DNA of 14,539 bases from DAIRGB01 sp036794765 (lineage in GTDB: Bacteria > Patescibacteriota > JAHJAL01): contig DAIRGB010000023.1 of assembly GCA_036794765.1 (NCBI GenBank), forward strand, positions 1 to 14,539. The letters run 5' to 3'. The notes below the pieces were generated by a model that made no database searches, had not been told where the DNA came from, and was given only the letters and a program-made list of their open reading frames with translations. Position numbers and translations under genes: made by a program. Positions 7,241 to 14,135 of the stretch are shown piece after piece (positions within the stretch are counted from its first letter, which is position 1; each line of letters opens with the position of its first letter).

Positions 7241-8146
7241 ATGTTTTTGATACGAACTATTAGATTGATGAAATTTGGTTGGATAAATTTTTGGCGTAAT
7301 CTATGGTTAAGTTTGATTGCAACTTTTGTTATGTCTTTAACTTTGATGACCATTACTTTTTTAGCCTTGTCTGCTTTTGTTATTAATAGTGAAATTGAAA
7401 ATGTTAAATCTCGTATTGATTACGAGATATTTTTGAATGATGATGTGGGACAACAGGGGATTGATTCTTTAAAAAAAGTAATTTCGGAAAAAGTCGAAGT
7501 AAAGGAGATTGAATATATTGACAAGCAAAAAGCAGTTGAGAGATATAAAGAGATTTTTGGTGACAAGGAAAGTTTGATCAACTATATTGAACAGGAAAAT
7601 CCTTTAAAAGAAAGTTTGATTATAAGAGCTAATGATCCAGCTGATTTGGAAAGGTTGAATGATGTTTTAAAACAAGCGGAATTTGCATCAATGGTTCATA
7701 GTAGTAGTTATTCGAGAAACAGGGAAGTGATTGTGCGTTTATTGAATATTATTGATTTTGTTGAGAAAGCCGGTATAGTAATTGGTTTGGTTTTTATTGT
7801 TATATCAGTTACGGTTGTTTTTAGTATCGTTAGAGTGGCAATATATACCAGAAAAGATGAGATTGAAATTATGAAATTGGTGGGTGCGACTGATTGGTTT
7901 GTGCATGGGCCTTTTATGATTGAAAGTGCATTATATGGCATTTTGGCAGCGATTTTCGGTTTTGCTTTTTTGGCAGCGATTTTTTATTATGTCTCAGCGG
8001 CAGCGACGGCATATTTGTCGGTATCGACAGACTCGTTAATGGAATATTTTAATGAATACATGGTTTTTGTGATAATCTTCCAGTTTTTAATGGGGTTAAT
8101 TATTAGTGTTTCCAGTGGTTTTTTTGCGATTAGAAAACATGTTTAG
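7241..8146 (+). CDS. ftsX: Cell-division membrane protein FtsX
   Basis: FtsX is the integral membrane partner of FtsE and couples ATP hydrolysis to activation of an external cell-wall hydrolase. The 301-residue product has the family layout: a short cytoplasmic N terminus, TM1 (about 21-47), a large extracytoplasmic domain (about 50-165), then TM2 (about 177-199), TM3 (about 225-253) and TM4 (about 274-296). The cytoplasmic loop after TM2, with RKDEIEIMKLVGAT (204-217), is the conserved FtsX segment that contacts FtsE. The extracellular domain keeps NPLKESLIIR (120-129), equivalent to the usual NPLPASLEV region. The start ATG lies 15 bases after ftsE, so the pair is clearly co-transcribed. 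The hydrolase it most likely controls is the next gene. Confidence 0.95.
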   Translation: MFLIRTIRLMKFGWINFWRNLWLSLIATFVMSLTLMTITFLALSAFVINSEIENVKSRIDYEIFLNDDVGQQGIDSLKKVISEKVEVKEIEYIDKQKAVERYKEIFGDKESLINYIEQENPLKESLIIRANDPADLERLNDVLKQAEFASMVHSSSYSRNREVIVRLLNIIDFVEKAGIVIGLVFIVISVTVVFSIVRVAIYTRKDEIEIMKLVGATDWFVHGPFMIESALYGILAAIFGFAFLAAIFYYVSAAATAYLSVSTDSLMEYFNEYMVFVIIFQFLMGLIISVSSGFFAIRKHV

Positions 8147-8152
8147 ATAAAC

Positions 8153-8220
8153 ATCAAGTAACAAGTTTCAAGTATCAAGTAAAAAAATATAAGAATTATT
8201 TTTGACTTGAAATTTTGAAC
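8153..8220. repeat. Heptad CAAGT repeat followed by degenerate inverted copy
   Basis: CAAGT occurs four times at an exact 7-base period (8155, 8162, 8169, 8176). Opposite-sense words follow (ACTTG at 8205-8209, then TTTTG and degenerate copies). TCAAGT (8175-8180) can pair with ACTTGA (8205-8210), and the A run beside it with the T run at 8199-8203. The array fills most of the 96-base gap between ftsX and the hydrolase gene. I see no T-tract placed to make it a terminator. Confidence 0.65.
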
Positions 8221-8242
8221 TCTAAACTTTATTAGGGTAATA

Positions 8243-9436
8243 ATGAGAATATTGGGTTACATTTTAATTGCATTTTTGTTGTGGGCTGATATAGGCGCTG
8301 TTAGGGCTGTGACTGTTAATGAGTTGAGGGATCAGCAAGAACAAATAAAACATCGGATTGATGAGTTGAATGGTCTGGTGGAACAAAAAAAGAGTGAGGC
8401 GATTAATCTGGAAAATCAGTTGGCGATTTTTAATGCCAAAATTGAACAGCTTGAGTTGCAAATTCAGGATACACAATTAAAAATCGATTCAGTTGTAGCA
8501 GAGATTGATGATCTTACTAAAGAGATAGGTAGGCATCAAAGGATGCTTGATTATCAAAAGGGGATATTGGATGAAAGTCTACAGATTTTGTATGAAAGAA
8601 GAGAACAGAATTTGTTGACAATGTTGCTTAGCTCGAAGAATTTTTCGGATTTTGTTGATCAGGTAACGTACATTGAGACTGTAAAAGAGCAGGTAAAAAA
8701 AACAATAGTCGAAATTAATACCTTGAAATCCAGTTTGGAGGGAAAAAGAGGAGATTTGAACAAAAGGAAGGGCGAATTGGAAGATTTGCAGTCAAGAAAA
8801 GTTGGAGAACAACAGGCTTTGGAATCACAAAAATATTCAAAACAAATTTTATTGGATCAAACCAAGGGTGAAGAAGAAGAATTTCAAAGACGTTTGCAAG
8901 AGGCGACTCAGGAAGAGCAAGAAGTAGAGAGTGAAATTGATAGATTGATTGAAGAAGCCAAAAAAAAATTAGTACAAAAGTATCCTGATTTGGTCGATAA
9001 CGGTGAAGGTTTTGGTTACCCATTGAGTGGACTAAATCGAATCAGTGTAATAGGGGGTGATTTTATGGATCCATATTATGGTTTTGGTTTTCCTCATACT
9101 GGAGTCGATTTGGCTGCATCGCAAGGCACTCCTGTTTATGCTGCTGGGGAGGGTGTTATTTTGGTAGCCCATGATTCTGGTGGAGTTGGTTTAAGTTATA
9201 TAGTGATTCAACATGCCAGTGGTTTTATGACAAAGTATTTGCATATGAGCGAGATTTTTGTTTCTACTGGTCAATATATTGCTAGGGGTGAGGCAATTGG
9301 TTTATCTGGTGGTGCGCCTGGCACAAATGGGGCTGGTTTTTTTACAACCGGTCCGCATTTACATTTTGAGATAAATGACGCCAATGGAAATGCAGTTAAT
9401 CCTCATGAATTTTTGGAAATTGAGTTACCTTATTAA
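8243..9436 (+). CDS. Secreted coiled-coil M23 peptidoglycan hydrolase (EnvC-like)
   Basis: This 397-residue protein is probably the FtsEX-controlled cell-wall hydrolase or hydrolase activator. It has a signal peptide (1-22, hydrophobic core 3-20, cleavage probably after VRA near 22). A long coiled coil (about 25-245) is interrupted near 115-148 by YERREQNLLTMLLSSKNFSDF, the segment that in EnvC, PcsB and CwlO proteins forms the FtsX-binding region. A C-terminal LytM/M23 domain covers about 255-393. The M23 zinc ligands and catalytic His all appear intact: H285 and D289 in HTGVD, H334 in YLHMS, and H372/H374 in HLHFE. Enteric EnvC has a degenerate site and only activates amidases, so this one may cut peptide cross-links itself; that step is inference. 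TAGGG (8233-8237) gives a well-placed ribosome site for ATG 8243. Confidence 0.92.
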   Translation: MRILGYILIAFLLWADIGAVRAVTVNELRDQQEQIKHRIDELNGLVEQKKSEAINLENQLAIFNAKIEQLELQIQDTQLKIDSVVAEIDDLTKEIGRHQRMLDYQKGILDESLQILYERREQNLLTMLLSSKNFSDFVDQVTYIETVKEQVKKTIVEINTLKSSLEGKRGDLNKRKGELEDLQSRKVGEQQALESQKYSKQILLDQTKGEEEEFQRRLQEATQEEQEVESEIDRLIEEAKKKLVQKYPDLVDNGEGFGYPLSGLNRISVIGGDFMDPYYGFGFPHTGVDLAASQGTPVYAAGEGVILVAHDSGGVGLSYIVIQHASGFMTKYLHMSEIFVSTGQYIARGEAIGLSGGAPGTNGAGFFTTGPHLHFEINDANGNAVNPHEFLEIELPY

Positions 9437-9438
9437 TT

Positions 9439-9468
9439 CAAATTAACAATTAATAATGAAAAATGAAC
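9439..9468. repeat. Heptad AATTAAC-type direct repeat overlapping a start codon
   Basis: Consecutive 7-base words AATTAAC, AATTAAT, AATGAAA and AATGAAC (9441-9468) fill the gap between the hydrolase and the small gene. The ATG at 9463 lies in the last word. CAAATTAACAAT (9439-9450) is identical to 5265-5276. No inverted half is seen here. Confidence 0.6.
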
Positions 9469-9690
9469 AATAATGTTGAAGAAAAATTTTTTCTAGGCAA
9501 AAATGAGTTGTCTGAATTTATGCTTGAGGATAAAGTAAAAGCTGCTTTGTATGCTGCTTTAGGAGATTATAATGGTGAAGACAAGCAACGCATATTTGAA
9601 AGATCATGGGAAGAAATAGTACATTACAAAAAATCTATTATGGAAACGTGTTTAAAAATTAAAGAAATCATAGAAAATGGCAACAAATAG
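9463..9690 (+). CDS. Small hypothetical protein overlapping the U32 gene
   Basis: This is a 75-residue, acidic and helical protein with no signal peptide or membrane segment. It contains DKVKAALYAALGDY (26-39), and its last 25 residues look like one amphipathic helix. I do not recognise the family. Its last 14 bases overlap the start of the U32 gene, so the two are probably translationally coupled. No clear Shine-Dalgarno precedes ATG 9463, and the first residues (MNNN) come from the repeat-like sequence around the start; an internal start such as ATG 9520 is possible but would lose a fifth of the protein. The clean frame, the tight overlap and codon use like the neighbours favour a real gene. 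A partner or accessory role for the U32 protein is only suggested by position. Confidence 0.65.
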   Translation: MNNNVEEKFFLGKNELSEFMLEDKVKAALYAALGDYNGEDKQRIFERSWEEIVHYKKSIMETCLKIKEIIENGNK

Positions 9691-10909
9691 TTATACCAAA
9701 CCGGAATTGTTGGCACCGGCTGGCGATCTTGAAAGGTTAAAGATCGCTTTTTTGTATGGGGCGGATGCGGTGTATTGTGGAGTACCAGAATATGGTATGC
9801 GAGTAAAGGAGATAGGATTTGATCTGGAAAGTCTAGAAGAGGGGGTGATGTTTGCACATAAATTGGGAAAAAGGATCTATATTACAGTCAATATTTTTGC
9901 TCATAATAAAAATTTTGAGAAGCTATCTGATTTTTTACATAAATTGGAAGAAATGGGGGTTGATGCTTTGATAGTTGCCGATCCGGGCATTTTGCAAGTT
10001 GTTTTGAAAGAAAAAATAAAGACACCAATTCATCTTAGTACTCAAGCCAATGTGACCAATTGGAAGGCAGTTGAATTTTGGATGAAAAATAATATCGATA
10101 GAGTGGTTTTGGCAAGAGAGCTTTCTCATATTGAGATTGGGCAGATAAAAAAGAAAATTTCAAAGGCAAATTTGGAGATATTTGTTCATGGGGCTTTGTG
10201 TATGTCAGTTTCCGGTAGATGTCATATTAGTAATTATTTTAATAAACGAGATGCTAACCGGGGAAATTGTAGTCACTGTTGTCGTTGGGAATATGATGTC
10301 TATATTAAAGAAAAGACAAGGCCTGGCGAGATGATGTTGGTTGAAGAAGATGAACACGGAAGTTATTTTTTTAATTCCAAAGATTTATGTTTGATTGATT
10401 GTTTAGATAAGGTTTTGAAGACGGGTGTGATGAGTTTAAAAATAGAGGGTCGAAACAAAACGGAGTTTTATGTAGCTACGGTAGTTAGGGCGTACAGACA
10501 AGCTTTGGATATGATTTTTGAAGATCCGAAATTATATAAAAAAAATAAAAAGAAATTTTTGCGTGAATTAATGTCGATAAATACTAGAGGTTTTACGCAT
10601 GGTTTTTTTATGGAAGAACAGGCAGATATTCCAAATTTTAATGAGAGATCGGGTAGGGGAGATAGACAATATGTTGGTAAAGTTATTGGGAGGGTTGGTG
10701 AATTAACAAAAATTTTGGCAAAAAATCAGATGAAATTGACCGATAAGTTAGAGTTTTTTACTCCAAGTTTGACGAATAAACTTAGGATAAAAGAGTTTCT
10801 CAATGGCCAGGGCAAGAAAATTGGTGAAGTAGTTAATACAAATGATATTTTTTTTATTAAAAATGATTTTCAATTGCAGGAATCGGCAATGATTAGAAAA
10901 GTTTTGTAA
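9677..10909 (+). CDS. trhP: U32 family protein, probable tRNA uridine hydroxylation enzyme (TrhP-like)
   Basis: This is a 410-residue U32 protein. The family signature is present around 168-185 (EIFVHGALCMSVSGRCHIS). Cysteines C175, C182, C198 and C202 fit the C-x6-C-x15-C-x3-C pattern that holds a 4Fe-4S cluster in characterised members; an extra Cys, C201, lies beside the last. Members of this size (E. coli YegQ/TrhP, B. subtilis YrrO) make 5-hydroxyuridine at tRNA wobble position 34, using prephenate in the anaerobic route; the ubiquinone-related UbiU/UbiV and the rRNA enzyme RlhA are relatives. The N terminus KPELLAPAGDLERLK (8-22) is typical of the family, which supports ATG 9677. 'Peptidase' is the historical family name and protease activity is doubtful. 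Assignment to TrhP rests on length and Cys spacing; substrate and electron source cannot be read here. Confidence 0.85.
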   Translation: MATNSYTKPELLAPAGDLERLKIAFLYGADAVYCGVPEYGMRVKEIGFDLESLEEGVMFAHKLGKRIYITVNIFAHNKNFEKLSDFLHKLEEMGVDALIVADPGILQVVLKEKIKTPIHLSTQANVTNWKAVEFWMKNNIDRVVLARELSHIEIGQIKKKISKANLEIFVHGALCMSVSGRCHISNYFNKRDANRGNCSHCCRWEYDVYIKEKTRPGEMMLVEEDEHGSYFFNSKDLCLIDCLDKVLKTGVMSLKIEGRNKTEFYVATVVRAYRQALDMIFEDPKLYKKNKKKFLRELMSINTRGFTHGFFMEEQADIPNFNERSGRGDRQYVGKVIGRVGELTKILAKNQMKLTDKLEFFTPSLTNKLRIKEFLNGQGKKIGEVVNTNDIFFIKNDFQLQESAMIRKVL

Positions 10910-10959
10910 AAGCTATTATGATAAAATATATGTGTTTATAAAATAATTGGGAGAAAAAA

Positions 10960-11757
10960 ATGGAATTGATTTTTGTTCTTCTCGGGTCGGCATTTCCGAT
11001 TTTGATTGTTCTTTTTTTTGTTTTATTGTCAACTGTGAAACAAATAAACCAGTATGAAGTTGGAGTAAGGTTTACTTTTGGGAAATATTCAGGTCTGATG
11101 GCTCCTGGTTGGAGAATTTTGTTGCCTATAATTCAAGGATGGAAAAAAATTGATATGAGGACCAGAGTAGTGGATGTTCCCGAACAGGAGACCATAACAA
11201 AAGATAATATTGCAGTAAAGATTAGTGCAGTAATTTATTATAAAGTTATTGCGGCCGATCGTGCTGTTTTGGCGGTTGAGGACTATAACTATGCAATTTA
11301 TCAATTGGCGCAGGTGACGATGCGAAACATTATCGGTGAAGTGGAGATGGATGAATTGTTGTCGAAAAGGGATGAAATATCGGCGAAAATTAAGGATATA
11401 GTAGAAAAAACAACTGATGTTTGGGGGGTAGAAGTGGAAAATGTCGCTTTGAAAGATATTATTTTGCCTGAGAATATGGTAAGAACTATTGCTAAACAAG
11501 CAGAGTCGGAACGAGAAAAGAGAGCGGTAATTATTAAGGCTGAGGGCGAAAAGATAGCTGCTGATAATTTGGCAGAGGCGGCACAAAAATTATCTTCTGT
11601 GCCAGGTGCTATGCATTTGCGAACTTTAAGTACCATCAATGATTTGAGTAGTGATGACTCCAATACGGTTATTTTCGCGGTGCCTCTAGAAATACTTCGG
11701 GCTTTTGAGAGTTATATTGATAAAAATAATTTTGAAATAAATGCTAAAAAGAAATAA
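10960..11757 (+). CDS. SPFH/stomatin-like (slipin) membrane protein
   Basis: This 265-residue protein belongs to the SPFH (band 7) superfamily, membrane-anchored oligomers that scaffold membrane microdomains and modulate proteases. One N-terminal hydrophobic segment (about 3-24) is followed by the SPFH domain (about 27-180), with family features such as QYEVGVRFTFGKY (31-43), APGWRILLP (48-56), RTRVVDVPEQE (68-78) and KDNIAVKISAVIYYKV (81-96). A charged coiled coil with AESEREKRAVIIKAEGEK (181-198) and a short C-terminal tail complete it. GGGAG (10949-10953) precedes ATG 10960 by six bases. Slipins are commonly encoded beside an NfeD protein, but none is here; gap follows after 24 bases and shares any transcript. 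Function is assigned at family level only. Confidence 0.9.
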   Translation: MELIFVLLGSAFPILIVLFFVLLSTVKQINQYEVGVRFTFGKYSGLMAPGWRILLPIIQGWKKIDMRTRVVDVPEQETITKDNIAVKISAVIYYKVIAADRAVLAVEDYNYAIYQLAQVTMRNIIGEVEMDELLSKRDEISAKIKDIVEKTTDVWGVEVENVALKDIILPENMVRTIAKQAESEREKRAVIIKAEGEKIAADNLAEAAQKLSSVPGAMHLRTLSTINDLSSDDSNTVIFAVPLEILRAFESYIDKNNFEINAKKK

Positions 11758-11781
11758 TTAATTAACAAAGGAGAAGACAAA

Positions 11782-12804
11782 ATGAAAGTAGCAATCAATG
11801 GATTTGGTAGGATTGGACGTCAGGTTTTGAGGGCGGCCTATAAAAATGGTTGGCACAAAAATATTATTGCTTGTAATGATTTGACAGATGTGGAGACTTT
11901 GGCTCATTTGATGAGATACGATACTGTATATCGAAAATTTGAGGGAAAGGTGGAAACATTGCCTGGTGATGATAAATATGTTGGATATTTGGTTATTGAT
12001 GGTCATCAAATTGGAGTTTTAGCGCAGAAAGATCCGACAATGTTACCGTGGAAAGATCTGCAAATAGATGTAGTAGTTGAATCGACTGGTTTTTTCACAG
12101 ACAGGTTAGGGGCGGAAAAACATTTGACGGCAGGAGCAAAAAGAGTAGTTATCTCAGCACCAGCAAAGTCGGATGATATTGAAACTTTTGTTATCGGTGT
12201 CAATGAAAAAGATTTAGACAATCAAACAATAATTTCAAATGCCTCTTGTACTTCAAACTGTATTGCGCCTGTAGCTAAGATAATTGAGGAAAATTATGGA
12301 ATTGAAAAAGCCATGATGACCACAACTCATGCTTATACAGCTGATCAGGTTTTGGTTGATGGACCTCATCGCGATCGTAGGCGGGGTAGGGCGGCGGCTA
12401 TGAATATTGTTCCAACTAGTACCGGGGCGGCAACGGCTGTGGCAAAGACTATAACATCTTTGAAGGGCAATTTTGATGGCTTAGCGATTAGAGTTCCGGT
12501 AATTTGTGGTTCGTTGGCAGATTTTACTTTTCTCTTGAAAAAAAATGTCACCAAAGAAGAAGTAAATAAATTGATTTCTGAATTGGCGCAGGGACAGTAT
12601 AAAAATATTATTCAGGCTACAAATGAACCGTTGGTTTCTACTGATATAATTGGTAATGAACATTCGGCAATAATAGATTTGGGGTTAACTATGGTGGTTG
12701 GTGGTAATATGCTGAAGGTAATTGCTTGGTATGACAATGAATGGGGTTATAGCAATAGGTTGTTTGAATTGTTGAGATCAATGGAGGAGAAATATGGCAA
12801 TTAA
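11782..12804 (+). CDS. gap: Glyceraldehyde-3-phosphate dehydrogenase
   Basis: This cytoplasmic glycolytic enzyme oxidises glyceraldehyde-3-phosphate to 1,3-bisphosphoglycerate with NAD+ and phosphate. The 340-residue product is of normal length. It has the Rossmann motif INGFGRIGR (5-13), NDL at 32-34 (D33 usually favours NAD), the catalytic C156 in SNASCTSNC (152-160), the assisting H183 in THAYT, the substrate-binding RGRAAAMNIVPTSTGAA (201-217) and WYDNEWGYS near the C terminus. AAGGAG (11768-11773) eight bases before ATG 11782 is one of the best ribosome sites in the window, suggesting high expression. The stop overlaps pgk, whose product uses this enzyme's product. Confidence 0.97.
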   Translation: MKVAINGFGRIGRQVLRAAYKNGWHKNIIACNDLTDVETLAHLMRYDTVYRKFEGKVETLPGDDKYVGYLVIDGHQIGVLAQKDPTMLPWKDLQIDVVVESTGFFTDRLGAEKHLTAGAKRVVISAPAKSDDIETFVIGVNEKDLDNQTIISNASCTSNCIAPVAKIIEENYGIEKAMMTTTHAYTADQVLVDGPHRDRRRGRAAAMNIVPTSTGAATAVAKTITSLKGNFDGLAIRVPVICGSLADFTFLLKKNVTKEEVNKLISELAQGQYKNIIQATNEPLVSTDIIGNEHSAIIDLGLTMVVGGNMLKVIAWYDNEWGYSNRLFELLRSMEEKYGN

Positions 12805-14008
12805 GACACTAGATAAGGCGGATTTGAAAGACAAAATAGTCCTTGTTCGTGTAGATTATAATGTTCCAATGGAAGGATTAAAAATTGTTGATAATACGAG
12901 AATTGTTGAAAATATGCCCACTATCAGAGATTTATTGAGTAGGGGAGTCAAAAAGGTTGTGATTATATCTCATTTGGGACGTCCATTGGGATCAGTGGTG
13001 GAAGAATTGCGTTTGAAGCCCATTGTTGCTGAATTGGAGTCTTGTTTGGGGGAAGAAGTGGATTATTTTTCAGAGGACATAAATTTAGTTACTAGAGAAA
13101 AAATTGAAAATTCTACTTTTAGGGTGATTTGTTTGGAAAATATTAGATTTGATCAAAGAGAGGAAAATGGTGGCGAGGATTTAGCGAAAAAAATCTCGGA
13201 GTTAGCTGATATTTTTGTTTTGGATGCATTTTCTGTTGCTCATAGGGCTCATGCAAGTGTGGTAGGGGTTGCAAAATTTTTGCCCACTTATGCTGGTTTT
13301 GCTCTTATAAAGGAGTATGAGAATATTAATGTTTTTTTAAAAAATGTTAGAAAACCATTTTGGGGGTTTTTTGGTGGGATTAAACTTGATGATAAAATGC
13401 CAGTGATCAAGTCATTGGTTGATAAATTAAATGGCATAGTTATTGGATCTAGTATTGCGGTGGCATTTTTGAAAAGATATGGCTTTGGCGTGGGTGATTC
13501 GATTGTTTCAAAAGATAGCGAAGTGGTTGTTGACCAATTTTTGGACTTTGTGCTGGAAAAAAATATTCAAGTTGTTTATCCGAGGGATTTGATTATTGGT
13601 GATTCATCGAGTTTTAGGCGAGTAAAGGTTTTTGATATTGATTTTAATAAGATTATCAAGAAAGAAGTTCCTCCTATTGTTGTTTGTGAGGATGGAGAGG
13701 GAATATATGATGTGGGAGAAAAAAGTGTAATAGAATATCAAAAAGTCATTGGTGCTGCAGGTTCAGTTTTTTGGAATGGGCCGTTTGGTTGGGTGGAAAA
13801 AGATGAATTTTCACAGGGAACAATGGAACTGGCAAGATTTATGGCTAAGTCACCTGCACAAGTGTTGATTGGTGGAGGTGATACAGTGGGTTTTGTTGCT
13901 GCAAAGGGCATGGTTAATGAATATGATTTTGTTTCAACTAGTGGTGGGGCGATGTTGGAATATATTGCCAATGGCACTTTACCTGGTTTAGATATTGTGA
14001 AAGAATAA
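12794..14008 (+). CDS. pgk: Phosphoglycerate kinase
   Basis: This enzyme transfers phosphate from 1,3-bisphosphoglycerate to ADP, the first ATP-yielding step of glycolysis. The 404-residue product is close to the usual length. Substrate-side motifs are RVDYNVP (19-25), SHLGRP (59-64), ENIRFD (115-120) and HRAHAS (150-155). Nucleotide-side motifs are GGIKLDDKM (194-202), WNGPFGWVE (327-335), GGGDT (360-364) and STSGGAMLEY (381-390). Several are drifted from consensus: DAFS for DAFG, GGIKLDDKM for GGAKVSDKI and DVGEK for DIGPK; the Arg, His and Lys residues expected at the active site remain. The gene overlaps gap by 11 bases in another frame, with GGAGGAG (12783-12789) inside gap as its ribosome site. 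A strong terminator closes the unit. Confidence 0.96.
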   Translation: MAIKTLDKADLKDKIVLVRVDYNVPMEGLKIVDNTRIVENMPTIRDLLSRGVKKVVIISHLGRPLGSVVEELRLKPIVAELESCLGEEVDYFSEDINLVTREKIENSTFRVICLENIRFDQREENGGEDLAKKISELADIFVLDAFSVAHRAHASVVGVAKFLPTYAGFALIKEYENINVFLKNVRKPFWGFFGGIKLDDKMPVIKSLVDKLNGIVIGSSIAVAFLKRYGFGVGDSIVSKDSEVVVDQFLDFVLEKNIQVVYPRDLIIGDSSSFRRVKVFDIDFNKIIKKEVPPIVVCEDGEGIYDVGEKSVIEYQKVIGAAGSVFWNGPFGWVEKDEFSQGTMELARFMAKSPAQVLIGGGDTVGFVAAKGMVNEYDFVSTSGGAMLEYIANGTLPGLDIVKE

Positions 14009-14023
14009 TTTTTATGTTTTTTT

Positions 14024-14055
14024 CAAAAATAACGGATATTATTCCGTTATTTTTG
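14024..14055. terminator. Perfect hairpin terminator after pgk
   Basis: A 13-base-pair perfect stem (14024-14036 with 14043-14055) encloses a six-base loop TATTAT. A tracts on the left arm and T tracts on the right mean it could work in either direction. It ends the prfB-to-pgk gene series. Confidence 0.85.
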
Positions 14056-14069
14056 TGTTGTGTCTAGCG

Positions 14070-14098
14070 TTGACTATATAAAATAATAGTGTTATTGT
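14070..14098 (+). promoter_or_regulatory. Promoter for the trigger factor gene
   Basis: TTGACT (14070-14075), a 17-base spacer and TATTGT (14093-14098), with TG at 14090-14091, form an extended -10 promoter of the same plan as those at 971 and 1577. The start would be near 14105, about 30 bases before the ATG. Confidence 0.6.
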
Positions 14099-14135
14099 TA
14101 AGGTAATTATTTTAATATTGGGATGATAAAAAATT

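Noticed and set aside
8202..8230. Promoter with TTGACT at 8202 before the hydrolase gene
   Set aside because: No acceptable -10 lies at 16-18 bases; the hexamer is part of the inverted repeat.
10904..10932. Promoter before the slipin gene (TTGTAA, 17 bases, TATATG)
   Set aside because: Both hexamers are weak and lack TGn, and AT-rich DNA gives such matches often; possible but not supported enough to list.
11089..11586. Long reverse-strand reading frame (165 codons) inside the slipin gene
   Set aside because: It lies opposite a well-supported SPFH gene, has no family resemblance and unnatural composition, and the same is true of the other reverse frames.
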